Shown here one piece after another: positions 37,597 to 46,546 of a DNA stretch of 64,000 bases (within the stretch, counting starts at the first letter, position 1; each line of letters starts with the position of its first letter). The notes beneath the pieces were generated by a model that was given only the letters and a program-made list of their open reading frames with translations, was not told the DNA's origin and made no database searches. The DNA comes from Chitinophaga filiformis. GTDB taxonomy: Bacteria; Bacteroidota; Bacteroidia; Chitinophagales; Chitinophagaceae. Made by a program: the position numbers and the translations under genes. The stretch lies in assembly GCF_900102545.1 (NCBI RefSeq), contig NZ_FNBN01000001.1, forward strand, positions 1,318,221 through 1,382,220, in the 5' to 3' direction.

Positions 37597-37617
37597 AATT
37601 TCACTGCACTCGTTAAC

Positions 37618-39003
37618 ATGAATAAAATTTTTGCACTTTCTGCGGGTACTTTACTCTTTTGTCAGGTAGCCGTAGCCCAGCAGAAAATGGTAGCTGATAA
37701 AATTGCAGCTATCGTGGGGGATAAAATCATTCTCAGATCAGACATTGAAGGCGAGATGGTCAATCTGCAGCGTTCCACGCCAGATGGTACCATACCACCC
37801 AATGCCCCCTGTATGATAATGGAACAGATCATTGCCCAGAAGGTAATGGTGATGCAGGCAGAAAGAGATAGCTTGCCCGTAAGCGAACAGGATGTGGACG
37901 GCCAGATTGACAACCGTATCCGTTACTTCGAAGACCTCTATGGCAGCCGTGAGAAAATGAAAGAGGTAACAGGATATTCCATTTACCAGCTGCGTGAGCG
38001 CTTCCGCCAGCCTATTAAAGAAGGGCTGCTGGCAAAGGCGATGCAGGACAAAATCACGGGTTCAGTAAAGGTGACTCCCTCCGAAGTAAAGAAATATTTC
38101 GACGCTATTCCTAAAGACAGTCTCCAGTTCTACGAATCTGAACTGGAAATCGGTCAGATCGTAATACTGCCCAAAGCTACCAAGGAAATGGACCAGTATG
38201 CAATAGACCGCCTGCTGGAATTCAAGAAACAGGTGCAGGATAAAACCAGCGACTTCGGACGTCTGGCAATACTTTACTCAGAAGATCCAGGTGCCAAGGA
38301 AAATAAAGGGGTATACATCCTGAACCGTAATGACAAACAATGGGACCCGGACTTCCTGGCGGCATCCTTCCGTCTGAAAGAAAACGAGATCTCCTCTCCA
38401 ATAAAAAGTCAGTTCGGTTACCACCTGATCCAGTGTATCAAACGCCAGGGCGACAACATCACCGTACAGCACATCCTGCTGAAACCGAATGTGACCCGTA
38501 ACGATCTGTCAGAGGCAACCAAAAAACTGGATAGTATCCGTCTCCTCATTCTGGATGGAAAAATGACATTTGGTGAAGCCGTTGTAAAGTACAGCGATCT
38601 TCCGATGGCTAAATTTGACGGCGGTATGCTGCAGAACAGAATGAACGGTAGCACCCTGATCACTATCGACCAGCTGGATCAGCCTTCAGAAAGAGATATC
38701 GTGCTGCTGCTGGACACCCTGAAACCAGGAGGCATTTCCAGACCAATGCCTTATGTGGATGATCAGCCAGGTGGCCGCAGTGGTGTACGTATTATCTATC
38801 TGAAAACACGTACCAACCCTCACCGGGAAAATATGACAGACGATTATGCCCGTATCCAGCAGCGCACCCTCCAGCTGAAACAACAGGAGGCCCGCGATAA
38901 ATGGCTAAGGGAGAAGATACCAACATACTACATCCATGTGGAAGACGAGTTCAAACAGTGTAACCACATCGCCCAATGGATGGGAAGTATAGCAAAACAA
39001 TAA
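37618..39003 (+). CDS. SurA-like periplasmic peptidylprolyl isomerase/chaperone
   Basis: 461 residues from the ATG at MNKIFALSAG. A Sec signal peptide ends VAVAQ. The SurA N-terminal chaperone region (ADKIAAIVGDKIILRSDIE; EQIIAQKVMVMQAERDSL) is followed by two parvulin domains. The first is recognisable from LYSEDPGAKENKGVY to PIKSQFGYHLIQ, the second, more diverged, from VQHILLKPNV to KFDGGML. It escorts unfolded outer-membrane proteins, such as the SusC barrels, to the assembly machinery. It has its own promoter and a strong terminator. Confidence 0.9.
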   Translation: MNKIFALSAGTLLFCQVAVAQQKMVADKIAAIVGDKIILRSDIEGEMVNLQRSTPDGTIPPNAPCMIMEQIIAQKVMVMQAERDSLPVSEQDVDGQIDNRIRYFEDLYGSREKMKEVTGYSIYQLRERFRQPIKEGLLAKAMQDKITGSVKVTPSEVKKYFDAIPKDSLQFYESELEIGQIVILPKATKEMDQYAIDRLLEFKKQVQDKTSDFGRLAILYSEDPGAKENKGVYILNRNDKQWDPDFLAASFRLKENEISSPIKSQFGYHLIQCIKRQGDNITVQHILLKPNVTRNDLSEATKKLDSIRLLILDGKMTFGEAVVKYSDLPMAKFDGGMLQNRMNGSTLITIDQLDQPSERDIVLLLDTLKPGGISRPMPYVDDQPGGRSGVRIIYLKTRTNPHRENMTDDYARIQQRTLQLKQQEARDKWLREKIPTYYIHVEDEFKQCNHIAQWMGSIAKQ

Positions 39004-39020
39004 CACATATAATACAATAG

Positions 39021-39057
39021 CAATCCCCGGTATAAATATACCGGGGATTGTTGTTTC
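39021..39057 (+). terminator. intrinsic terminator of SurA-like gene
   Basis: A perfect 14-bp stem (CAATCCCCGGTATA and its complement) closes on only 2 nt and is followed by TTGTTTC. Confidence 0.85.
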
Positions 39058-39109
39058 AGGGACTACCCTGCATTTATCATTGAGCGTTGGGGGTTCCGCT
39101 TTTTACCCG

Positions 39110-39117
39110 TAACTTTG
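39110..39117 (+). promoter_or_regulatory. -7 promoter element of purF-like gene
   Basis: TAACTTTG matches TAnnTTTG with a TTG 20 nt upstream (39087-39089), the expected -33/-7 geometry. It lies 20 nt before the ATG. Confidence 0.65.
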
Positions 39118-39137
39118 CGCCTTCAATTCTAATAGGG

Positions 39138-40985
39138 ATGAGTGATGCCATAAAACATGAATGCGGACTAGCGTTTATCAGACTTAGAAAGCCGTTCTCA
39201 TATTACCAACAGAAATACGGATCAGTTTTCTACGGCCTCAACAAGTTGTACCTCCTCATGGAGAAACAACATAACCGCGGACAGGACGGAGCAGGTATAG
39301 CCACAGTAAAGTTGAACACAGAACCGGGAGTACCATTCATGCATCGCCTGCGAAGCAGCGCACCGCAAGCCATCGGAGATATCTTTGCCAAGGTCAGAGA
39401 CGAAATAGACGAAATAGAAAAATACCAGCCGGAAATCACCAAGTACCCTGGCCTCATGAAAGGCCACATACGTTTTCTCGGAGAGCTGATGATGGGTCAT
39501 CTCCGCTACGCCACCCAGGGCAAGAATAACGTAGAACTCTGCCACCCTTTTGTACGTCACAATACCATTCCTGCACGCAACCTCGCCCTTGCCGGTAACT
39601 TTAACCTGGTGAACGTAGATGAACTGTTCAAGTTTGTAAACGTGGAACCGGGAGAAACACACCGCAACAGCGACCTTGCTGCTATGCTGGAAGTATTGCA
39701 CCACTTCCTCAGTAAGGAAGACGAAGAAAGACGCAACGGGCTGGATGTGAAAAATATCCTCCAGCAGGCATTTTCCATGTTTGACGGAGGTTATCACGTG
39801 TGTGGACTGATCGGTAGCGGAGACGCATTCGTTATGCGCGACGCCCACGGTATCCGTCCATCTTACTATTATATTAATGAGGATGTCATTGTTGCTGCAT
39901 CTGAACGTGCCGCTATCCGCACAGCGTTCAATGTAGGAGAGAATGAAGTACTGGAGCTCATGCCGGGTAATGCCCTGATCGTTAAGGAAAACGGGGAATA
40001 CAGCGTAGAGCAGATCCTCGCACCAAAAGAGCGCCGCGCCTGCAGCTTCGAGCGTATCTATTTCTCCCGCGGAAATGACGAAAAGATCTATAAAGAGCGT
40101 ACCGCTTTAGGATACCACCTGTCTGAAACTGTGCTGAAAAGCATAGACAATGACCTGCGTAATACCATCTTCTCTTTCATTCCCAATACAGCTGAAATTG
40201 CCTTTTATGGTATGCTTAAAGGACTGGAAGATTATCTGAATAAGATAAAAGTAGAACGTATCCTGTCATGGGGTAAAGACTTTGACGAAGAGAAACTGAC
40301 GGAAATGGTGAACCGCCGTATCCGTATAGATAAAATAGCCATCAAGGACGTGAAAATGCGCACCTTCATTACCGCAGACACCAGCCGTAATGAGATGGTA
40401 CAGCACGTTTACGATATCACTTATGGTACCGTACGCCCGGGTATAGATACTCTGGTGGTAATAGATGACTCCATTGTGCGTGGTACCACGCTTCGTGAAA
40501 GCATCATCAGGATGCTGGACCGTCTGGGACCAAAACGTATCATCGTGGTATCGTCTGCGCCGCAGATCCGCTATCCGGACTGCTATGGTATCGACATGAG
40601 TAAAATAGGGGATTTTGTAGCCTTTAAGGCAGCTATCGAGCTGTTAAAAGATCACGGCAAGGAACACATCCTGCAGGAAGCCTACGGCCTCTGCATGGAA
40701 CTGCAACGCACCAATACCCTGCATGCACAGAACGTTGTCAGAAACATTTATAAGCCGTTCACAACAGCTGAAATCTCAGCGAAGATCGCCGAGATCATTA
40801 CTCCTTCTGATATCAATGCTAAAGTGGATGTGATCTACCAGTCCATCGAAAGTCTGCACCAGGCTTGTCCGAACAACCTGGGAGACTGGTACTTTACCGG
40901 CAACTTCCCGACGCCAGGCGGTAACCGTGTAGTGAATAAAGCATTTATGAACTACATGGAAGGTAAAAACGAAAGAGGATACTAA
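39138..40985 (+). CDS. purF: amidophosphoribosyltransferase-like protein (PurF family)
   Basis: A 615-residue class II glutamine amidotransferase fused to a phosphoribosyltransferase, the architecture of the first enzyme of purine synthesis (PRPP + Gln to phosphoribosylamine). The catalytic Cys is C9 in KHECGLAF, so an eight-residue propeptide must be removed, as in Bacillus PurF. EKQHNRGQDGAG and GHLRYATQGKNN are glutaminase motifs; the PRPP loop is TLVVIDDSIVRGTTLRESI. It is over 100 residues longer than E. coli PurF, with extra segments in the glutaminase domain and a C-terminal extension. This long form is seen in Bacteroidota; a second standard PurF may exist elsewhere. Confidence 0.9.
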   Translation: MSDAIKHECGLAFIRLRKPFSYYQQKYGSVFYGLNKLYLLMEKQHNRGQDGAGIATVKLNTEPGVPFMHRLRSSAPQAIGDIFAKVRDEIDEIEKYQPEITKYPGLMKGHIRFLGELMMGHLRYATQGKNNVELCHPFVRHNTIPARNLALAGNFNLVNVDELFKFVNVEPGETHRNSDLAAMLEVLHHFLSKEDEERRNGLDVKNILQQAFSMFDGGYHVCGLIGSGDAFVMRDAHGIRPSYYYINEDVIVAASERAAIRTAFNVGENEVLELMPGNALIVKENGEYSVEQILAPKERRACSFERIYFSRGNDEKIYKERTALGYHLSETVLKSIDNDLRNTIFSFIPNTAEIAFYGMLKGLEDYLNKIKVERILSWGKDFDEEKLTEMVNRRIRIDKIAIKDVKMRTFITADTSRNEMVQHVYDITYGTVRPGIDTLVVIDDSIVRGTTLRESIIRMLDRLGPKRIIVVSSAPQIRYPDCYGIDMSKIGDFVAFKAAIELLKDHGKEHILQEAYGLCMELQRTNTLHAQNVVRNIYKPFTTAEISAKIAEIITPSDINAKVDVIYQSIESLHQACPNNLGDWYFTGNFPTPGGNRVVNKAFMNYMEGKNERGY

Positions 40986-40991
40986 AAATAT

Positions 40992-41023
40992 AAAAGGGCT
41001 CGTGTAAAACGGGCCCTTTTTTT
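40992..41023 (+). terminator. intrinsic terminator of purF-like gene
   Basis: AAAAGGGCTCG pairs with CGGGCCCTTTT, followed by a T-run. Confidence 0.88.
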
Positions 41024-41191
41024 ATGGAGATGTCTATTATTAAATTTCCTTTAAATCCGCTGTTCCCTGCCCCGCAGAGCCTCCTGTATAACACTTACTT
41101 TCAGTAAAATCCGTAAATTAGTTAGTATTAAATAAGAACTAACTCAAACCGGAACAGCAATCTCTTGTTGCTACATAATAACATTGTTGTT

Positions 41192-41692
41192 ATGAAAACA
41201 TTATTACTTATCCGTCATGCCAAATCAAGCTGGAATGACCCCGACGTAGACGATTTTGACAGGCCTCTCAATAAACGCGGCAAACAGAACGCCCCGGAAA
41301 TGGCCCATCGTCTCTCAAGCCGGGGTATTATGCCAGAGCTGCTTATTGCCAGTCCTGCAAAACGTACCAAAAGTACGGCGCGGCTCATGGCGAAAGAGTG
41401 GCACTATGACAAAGACGCTATCCTGCTGGAGGAGGAACTGTACCTGTGTTATGCCTCTACCTTTCTGAAAGTGATCACGAAGATTGACGACGACATAGAT
41501 ACAGTAGCCCTGTTTGCGCACAATCCAGGTATTACGGACTTTGCCAATTATGTAACCCAGGAAATCAGGATTGATAATATTCCCACCTCAGGTGTATTTG
41601 CTGTCCAGGCAAATATTCAATCGTGGAAAGACTTTGACAGAGCCAGGAAGTCCTTCCTTTTCTTTGATTATCCCAAACAGGAAGTTGTCTGA
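41192..41692 (+). CDS. SixA-like histidine phosphatase
   Basis: A 166-residue member of the histidine phosphatase (phosphoglycerate-mutase-like) superfamily. The RHG-type motif is LLIRHAKSSW with catalytic H9; the second active-site His is in LFAHNPGITDF. SixA of E. coli dephosphorylates a phosphohistidine in phosphotransfer proteins; the Bacteroidota homologues have unproven substrates. RPLNKRGKQNAPEMA is family-typical. It ends 2 nt before the stop of the converging proC gene. Confidence 0.88.
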   Translation: MKTLLLIRHAKSSWNDPDVDDFDRPLNKRGKQNAPEMAHRLSSRGIMPELLIASPAKRTKSTARLMAKEWHYDKDAILLEEELYLCYASTFLKVITKIDDDIDTVALFAHNPGITDFANYVTQEIRIDNIPTSGVFAVQANIQSWKDFDRARKSFLFFDYPKQEVV

Positions 41693-41694
41693 CG

Positions 41695-42495
41695 TTAATC
41701 CTTGGCTATCTTATTGTATGAAACAGTAATCCCCTTTATCAATGAGGAGCTGAACCCCTGATGTTCCATCTCGTTAAGGCCGGCAATAGTACAGCCTTTA
41801 GGAGTGGTCACCTTGTCTATTTCCTCTTCCGGATGACGATTTTCCTTGATCAGCAGTTGCGCAGCGCCTTTTACTGTCTGCGCTGCGATGAGATTTGCTG
41901 TACGGGCATCAAAGCCGATCTCAATACCGCCCTGTATGCTGGCCCTGATGAAGCGTAATGCATAGGCAATACCACAGGCGCCCAGTACGGTGGCTGCTTC
42001 CATCAGTTTTTCGTCGATGCTTACCGCCACGCCCAGCTGATTGAACATCTCTGTTACATAGGCCTCCTGCTGTTGAGACACATTTTTATGGCAGATACAG
42101 GTCATGGACTCCTGTATAGCAATAGCTGTATTGGGCATAGCACGTACTACCGGCATACCGGCACCTGCTATATCTTCCAGGTCGTTGATAGAAACCCCCG
42201 TTATTACACTGATCAGCATATGACGGGAAGGATCGAAAGCAGCTTTTACCTGCGACAATACTTCTCTGACATTATACGGTTTCAATGCCACTACAATGAC
42301 CTCAGCACCCCGTATTGCCGCTTCATTATCAGAAATTGTTTGTACTCCTAATGATTGTAAATCGCTTAATGAAGCAAGATGACGTTTGGTCACAGTCAGG
42401 TCTGCAGGCGTTGAAAACCCGCTCTTTAACAGCCCCTGTGCTATCGCTTTTCCCAGATTACCACCTCCGATGATGGCTATTTTCTTGTTAGACAT
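41695..42495 (-). CDS. proC: pyrroline-5-carboxylate reductase
   Basis: This 266-residue enzyme performs the last step of proline synthesis, NAD(P)H reduction of pyrroline-5-carboxylate. The Rossmann motif IAIIGGGNLGKAIAQGL is at the N-terminus; VVRAMPNTAIAI and ATVLGACGIAYALRF mark the central part, and the signature TPKGCTIAGLNEME lies near the C-terminus. I use ATG at MSNKKIA rather than a GTG two codons earlier. It converges on the SixA-like gene and diverges from the nuclease gene. Confidence 0.95.
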   Translation of the reverse strand: MSNKKIAIIGGGNLGKAIAQGLLKSGFSTPADLTVTKRHLASLSDLQSLGVQTISDNEAAIRGAEVIVVALKPYNVREVLSQVKAAFDPSRHMLISVITGVSINDLEDIAGAGMPVVRAMPNTAIAIQESMTCICHKNVSQQQEAYVTEMFNQLGVAVSIDEKLMEAATVLGACGIAYALRFIRASIQGGIEIGFDARTANLIAAQTVKGAAQLLIKENRHPEEEIDKVTTPKGCTIAGLNEMEHQGFSSSLIKGITVSYNKIAKD

Positions 42496-42570
42496 GTTCA
42501 CTTATTACTTTAAATCCTTCGGAAGGTAGAACAAAAATTTGTTACTTCGCATCCCTAAATCCAGCGTGCA

Positions 42571-43089
42571 ATGACGAAAGTATTTTATTGTGTGGTCTCA
42601 TGTCTTATCCTATGCCTGTTTACTCAAATAACCAATGCGGCCAAGCCGCCAAAGAAAGTGAAAGGAAAAGTGGTCCGCGTGATAGATGGAGATACATTTG
42701 AACTGCTGGTCAATAAAACTACTTACAAAGTCCGCTTAAGCGCTATCGATGCGCCTGAAAAAGGACAGGATTTCTACCAGAGAAGTAAACAGGCCCTGGC
42801 AGATATGTGCTTTAATAAAACGATCACGGTAGAACTGCTGCGCAAAGATCAATATCAACGCTGGATAGGGGATGCATACAATACAGATGGCCAGTATATC
42901 AATGGCAGAATGATCTCTGACGGATATGCATGGCATTACACTGAATATTCGAAAAGCGCACCACTGGCAGCAGCGCAGGCAACTGCCAAAAGACAGAAAA
43001 TAGGTTTGTGGTCACTCTCCAAACCTGAAGCGCCATGGCTGTTCAGAAAAGAAAAACGAAAAGACAAGTCACATCGTAAAGCTGCTTAG
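42571..43089 (+). CDS. secreted thermonuclease-family protein (SNase-like)
   Basis: A 172-residue protein with a Sec signal peptide (cleaved near TNAAKP) and a staphylococcal-nuclease OB-fold: GKVVRVIDGDTFELLV, YKVRLSAIDAPEKGQ (Asp and Arg of the active site), and YQRWIGDAY with the second Arg. It should cut DNA or RNA in a Ca-dependent way outside the cytoplasm. The C-terminal tail is very basic (KEKRKDKSHRKAA). Next to it, same strand, is the Dna2-like gene, probably unrelated in function since that one is cytosolic. Confidence 0.9.
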   Translation: MTKVFYCVVSCLILCLFTQITNAAKPPKKVKGKVVRVIDGDTFELLVNKTTYKVRLSAIDAPEKGQDFYQRSKQALADMCFNKTITVELLRKDQYQRWIGDAYNTDGQYINGRMISDGYAWHYTEYSKSAPLAAAQATAKRQKIGLWSLSKPEAPWLFRKEKRKDKSHRKAA

Positions 43090-43159
43090 GCTTTTTACTT
43101 ATATTGCTGATTACTTCATCGTTTACAATTTCTAATGATTGTTGACCTGCTTGTTGAAT

Positions 43160-46100
43160 ATGTCAGTGAATAAGCTCAATGCACCAACACACCATCTTAG
43201 CGGCCAGGCTTTTTATATGCGTCTGCAGGAAGCAGCCAACAGGATATCTCCGACAGAAACGCTGCGACAGCTCCGGCACTTGCTGGAACAGCTTTTCCGC
43301 TATCTTACAAAAGAAGAAACCCGCAGTTTCGGCAACCTGTTTGCCCGTATGCAATTCTTCTTCGATAAATATCCCGTTCCTGCCACTTTACAGGAGCAAC
43401 TCACTGCGCTGCGCATTCATACACACAAAGCCGTTATTGGAACACTGACTGCAGATACCGAATTATCGCTCGTCTGCATACAGACCATGGCGAATACCAT
43501 ACAGCACTTCTGTGAAGTGCCTGTTCCGGAAATACTCACGCAACTTTGTCTTCCCGTACAGGGAAGTACCCTGGCTTATACGACTCAGCTTTCAGCAGCG
43601 TTGGTACCACAACTGAAATGCCTCGTTACCGCGATTGGTCCTTTACAGAAAAGACCTGATCAGGCGCCGTATTTCATGCTGGACTGCCGCAATGACGATC
43701 TGGGAACATTTCAGTTAATGATCTCTGAAAGTGTACAGCCGCATACTACACTTTTGCATACCCAGTTACGTGCTTATGACACCGTGCACATACTGCACTG
43801 CAGTAAAACGGAGGCGCCAGGTTTATACGAAGCAGTCAATACCACCCGGATCATTCTTGAACCAGATCTCCTGATAGACATCAGTGACCTAGCAGAATGC
43901 TTCGGCAGGCAGGGAGCAGGTAAACTCCTTTACCTGGTAAAAAAGCTGGTACCGCAAACACCCGGTGTGGCGGCATTCAAAGGGAACGTGGTAAACGCCC
44001 TGCTGGACAATGTACTGCGCAACCCCGAAATGGACCTGCGACAGTCCTTTGTAGAAGCAGTAGCAGAAAATGTATTGCAGGCGGCTGCCTACGGCCGGGT
44101 AGAACTCAACAACATGTTTACCGACATTCGTACGAAACACTGGCCTAATCTGTTGCAGTCAGCGGCAGAACTACATAACCGTCCTGTCAGAATAGAGCCT
44201 ACGTTTTTCTCTGCCTTATATGGATTACAGGGGCGACTGGATATCCTGGCGGAAGATGATAAGGACCCGCTACGCAAGGAAATCTTTGAGTTAAAAAGCG
44301 GCCGTTCTCCGGACTATGGAGCCTGGAAGAACCATGAGATGCAGGTGGTAGGGTATAATCTGTTGCTGCAATCAGCTTTTGGTGATGAGCGCTGTGGCAG
44401 TTCTGCTATCTTGTACTCAGCCGCCAATGATACCCCGCTCCGGAATGTAAGCAGTAACCGGCCTGCAGAAAATGAACTGCTGGCTTTGCGTAATGAAGTC
44501 GTCTCTCAGCTACTACGGTTGGCTGCGGGGGAATACGACATCCTTGACCAGATCACCACAGAAGCTGCGGAGGGTCTCCCTTCCTTCAGTGCTGTACACT
44601 TTACTGCATTCGAAACGGTATATACCACAGCGTCTCCTTTATTGCGTACTTACTATCAGCAGTTCCTGTCATTCCTGCTACGGGAATACCTGCTGGCAAA
44701 ATGCGGTATGTATTCGGCGCCCGAGCGGGAAGATGACTCAGAAGGCTTTGCCGCCCTCTGGCTATTGTCTGAAGCCGAAAAGCTGGAGCGTTTTAATATC
44801 ATTCCCGGATTGCAGTTCCGGCATTTCGATGCGGAAAGCAGTACGGTTGTTTTCAATATTCATATTCCGGTCAATCATAATTTCCGTATTGGCGATACTG
44901 CCATCATTTACCCCCGGTCTCCGGAGGGCTTATTTCCGCTGCGGCACCAGGTACTGAAGGGTAGGATAGATGCCCTGGGGAAGGACAGCCTTACCTTTTC
45001 ATTGAACAACCGGCAGATCACGCACGACTTTTTCGGGCAACAGCAGTTATGGGTCATAGAACATGATATCTATGAATCCAATTACTGGGTAGCGGCAACA
45101 TCCCTGTTTCATGTACTGGAACCCCGGTTTGCTCAGCGGATGGAATTATTGCTGGGACAGCGGGCACCACTCTCCGCGCCACTGAACATACCCTGTCCAC
45201 AGATGTATAACAGCAACCAGCAGGCTATTTTGCAGGCTGCCCTGGAGGCAAAGGATTATTACCTCATACAGGGTCCTCCGGGTACAGGCAAAACCTCTGC
45301 ACTGTTGACAGCATTGGTCTCTTCCCTGGTAAGTACCGATAGCCAGACGGTGATCGTTGCTTTCACCAACCGTGCGGTAGAAGAGATCTGCCGGAAACTG
45401 GAGGATAAAGGTATCCCTCATCTTCGTATGGGCAGTCGCCGCTCGGCTACGGAGCACCGGCTGCGTCAGTTTTGTCTGAACGGAGATATTGAGGGCGCCG
45501 GAAAGTTCATCATGAACCAGCGCGTATTCGTGGGTACGGTAGCTACTATGGCCACACGCCTCCACCTTTTACAGCTACTGGGTGTAAAGATGGATACGCT
45601 GATTGCAGATGAAGCATCTCAGCTCACAGAACCCCAGTTATTAGGATTGCTGATGCCTTTCAGGAAATTTATTTTGATAGGGGACCAGAATCAGTTGCCT
45701 CCCGTAGTGGCGCAGGCTGACCAGTTCTGCCAGACGACGCAGCCTTTATTGATTGCGCAGGATATTACAGACCTCCGCTGTACGCTCTTCGAACGACTGA
45801 TCCAGCGTTGTAAGACGATGCAGTGGCGCCATGCATGGGGCATGCTGAATACGCATTTCAGGATGCACAATGATATCGCGTCTCTCATCAACCACTATTA
45901 CGCAGGCCAGCTCTCGGCAGGTAATCCATTACAATCACTTCCTTATAGTCCAGAAGAACATACAGATACTGATAACTGGTCTCATGTACTTTCCAGAGGA
46001 CGTACTGTCTTTATACCCAGTCCGCATGAGCCTACATCCAAAATGCACCGTACAGAAGCCCAGCAGGTAGTATCCCTGTTGCGTCATCTCCGGCAGCGGT

Positions 46101-46471
46101 ACGGCCATCGTTTCAGCAGTGAGACGGTAGGAGTCGTAACGCCCTGGCGTACACAGATAAGCCTCATCAGGGAACTGATAGGAAATGATGATGAGCTGCA
46201 GGCTATCAATATCGATACGGCAGAACGGTTTCAGGGGGCAGAGAATGATATCATTATCGTATCGCTGGCGGTGTATCACCCCGTTCAGTTGGGGCAGTTA
46301 CAGAACCTGGGGGCATTTCACTGGGAAGACAGCAGGGTAGAAGTGGACAGGAAGCTGCTGGTAACGCTTTCCCGCGCCAGGCACCAGGTAATCATCATGG
46401 GCCATGAGCCTGTATTGAGGGCCAGCAGGCATTATACCGACCTATTGAACACTATCACGAAATGTTCATAA
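43160..46471 (+). CDS. Dna2-like nuclease-helicase (PD-(D/E)XK plus superfamily 1 helicase)
   Basis: A 1103-residue protein starting at MSVNKLNAPTH. The middle carries a PD-(D/E)XK nuclease: D361 in LQGRLDIL, E377-L-K379 in FELKSG, and QVVGYNLLL. The C-terminal third is an SF1 helicase of the Dna2/Upf1 type: Walker A GPPGTGKT at 705-712, TLIADEASQL (Walker B), IGDQNQLPPV, VGVVTPWRTQ, DTAERFQGAENDIIIV and TLSRARHQVIIM. Such enzymes process flaps and double-strand ends. The cysteine cluster that forms the Fe-S site in eukaryotic Dna2 and Cas4 is not visible around the nuclease motifs. The N-terminal 300 residues match no domain I recognise. Confidence 0.88.
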   Translation: MSVNKLNAPTHHLSGQAFYMRLQEAANRISPTETLRQLRHLLEQLFRYLTKEETRSFGNLFARMQFFFDKYPVPATLQEQLTALRIHTHKAVIGTLTADTELSLVCIQTMANTIQHFCEVPVPEILTQLCLPVQGSTLAYTTQLSAALVPQLKCLVTAIGPLQKRPDQAPYFMLDCRNDDLGTFQLMISESVQPHTTLLHTQLRAYDTVHILHCSKTEAPGLYEAVNTTRIILEPDLLIDISDLAECFGRQGAGKLLYLVKKLVPQTPGVAAFKGNVVNALLDNVLRNPEMDLRQSFVEAVAENVLQAAAYGRVELNNMFTDIRTKHWPNLLQSAAELHNRPVRIEPTFFSALYGLQGRLDILAEDDKDPLRKEIFELKSGRSPDYGAWKNHEMQVVGYNLLLQSAFGDERCGSSAILYSAANDTPLRNVSSNRPAENELLALRNEVVSQLLRLAAGEYDILDQITTEAAEGLPSFSAVHFTAFETVYTTASPLLRTYYQQFLSFLLREYLLAKCGMYSAPEREDDSEGFAALWLLSEAEKLERFNIIPGLQFRHFDAESSTVVFNIHIPVNHNFRIGDTAIIYPRSPEGLFPLRHQVLKGRIDALGKDSLTFSLNNRQITHDFFGQQQLWVIEHDIYESNYWVAATSLFHVLEPRFAQRMELLLGQRAPLSAPLNIPCPQMYNSNQQAILQAALEAKDYYLIQGPPGTGKTSALLTALVSSLVSTDSQTVIVAFTNRAVEEICRKLEDKGIPHLRMGSRRSATEHRLRQFCLNGDIEGAGKFIMNQRVFVGTVATMATRLHLLQLLGVKMDTLIADEASQLTEPQLLGLLMPFRKFILIGDQNQLPPVVAQADQFCQTTQPLLIAQDITDLRCTLFERLIQRCKTMQWRHAWGMLNTHFRMHNDIASLINHYYAGQLSAGNPLQSLPYSPEEHTDTDNWSHVLSRGRTVFIPSPHEPTSKMHRTEAQQVVSLLRHLRQRYGHRFSSETVGVVTPWRTQISLIRELIGNDDELQAINIDTAERFQGAENDIIIVSLAVYHPVQLGQLQNLGAFHWEDSRVEVDRKLLVTLSRARHQVIIMGHEPVLRASRHYTDLLNTITKCS

Positions 46472-46474
46472 AAA

Positions 46475-46502
46475 AAGCCATCTGTCATGAAACAGATGGC
46501 TT
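46475..46502. terminator. bidirectional intrinsic terminator
   Basis: AAGCCATCTGT pairs perfectly with ACAGATGGCTT over a 6-nt loop. The longest T-run is on the minus-strand side, serving the leftward HNH gene. Confidence 0.85.
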
Positions 46503-46546
46503 GTATGTCAGACAACATCATATGATCATTCCTGGAAAGCCAGGCT

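Noticed and set aside
43160..46471. Defence system centred on the Dna2-like protein
   Set aside because: Neighbours are a secreted nuclease, proC and an HNH gene on the other strand; nothing resembles a known defence operon, so repair is the more economical explanation.
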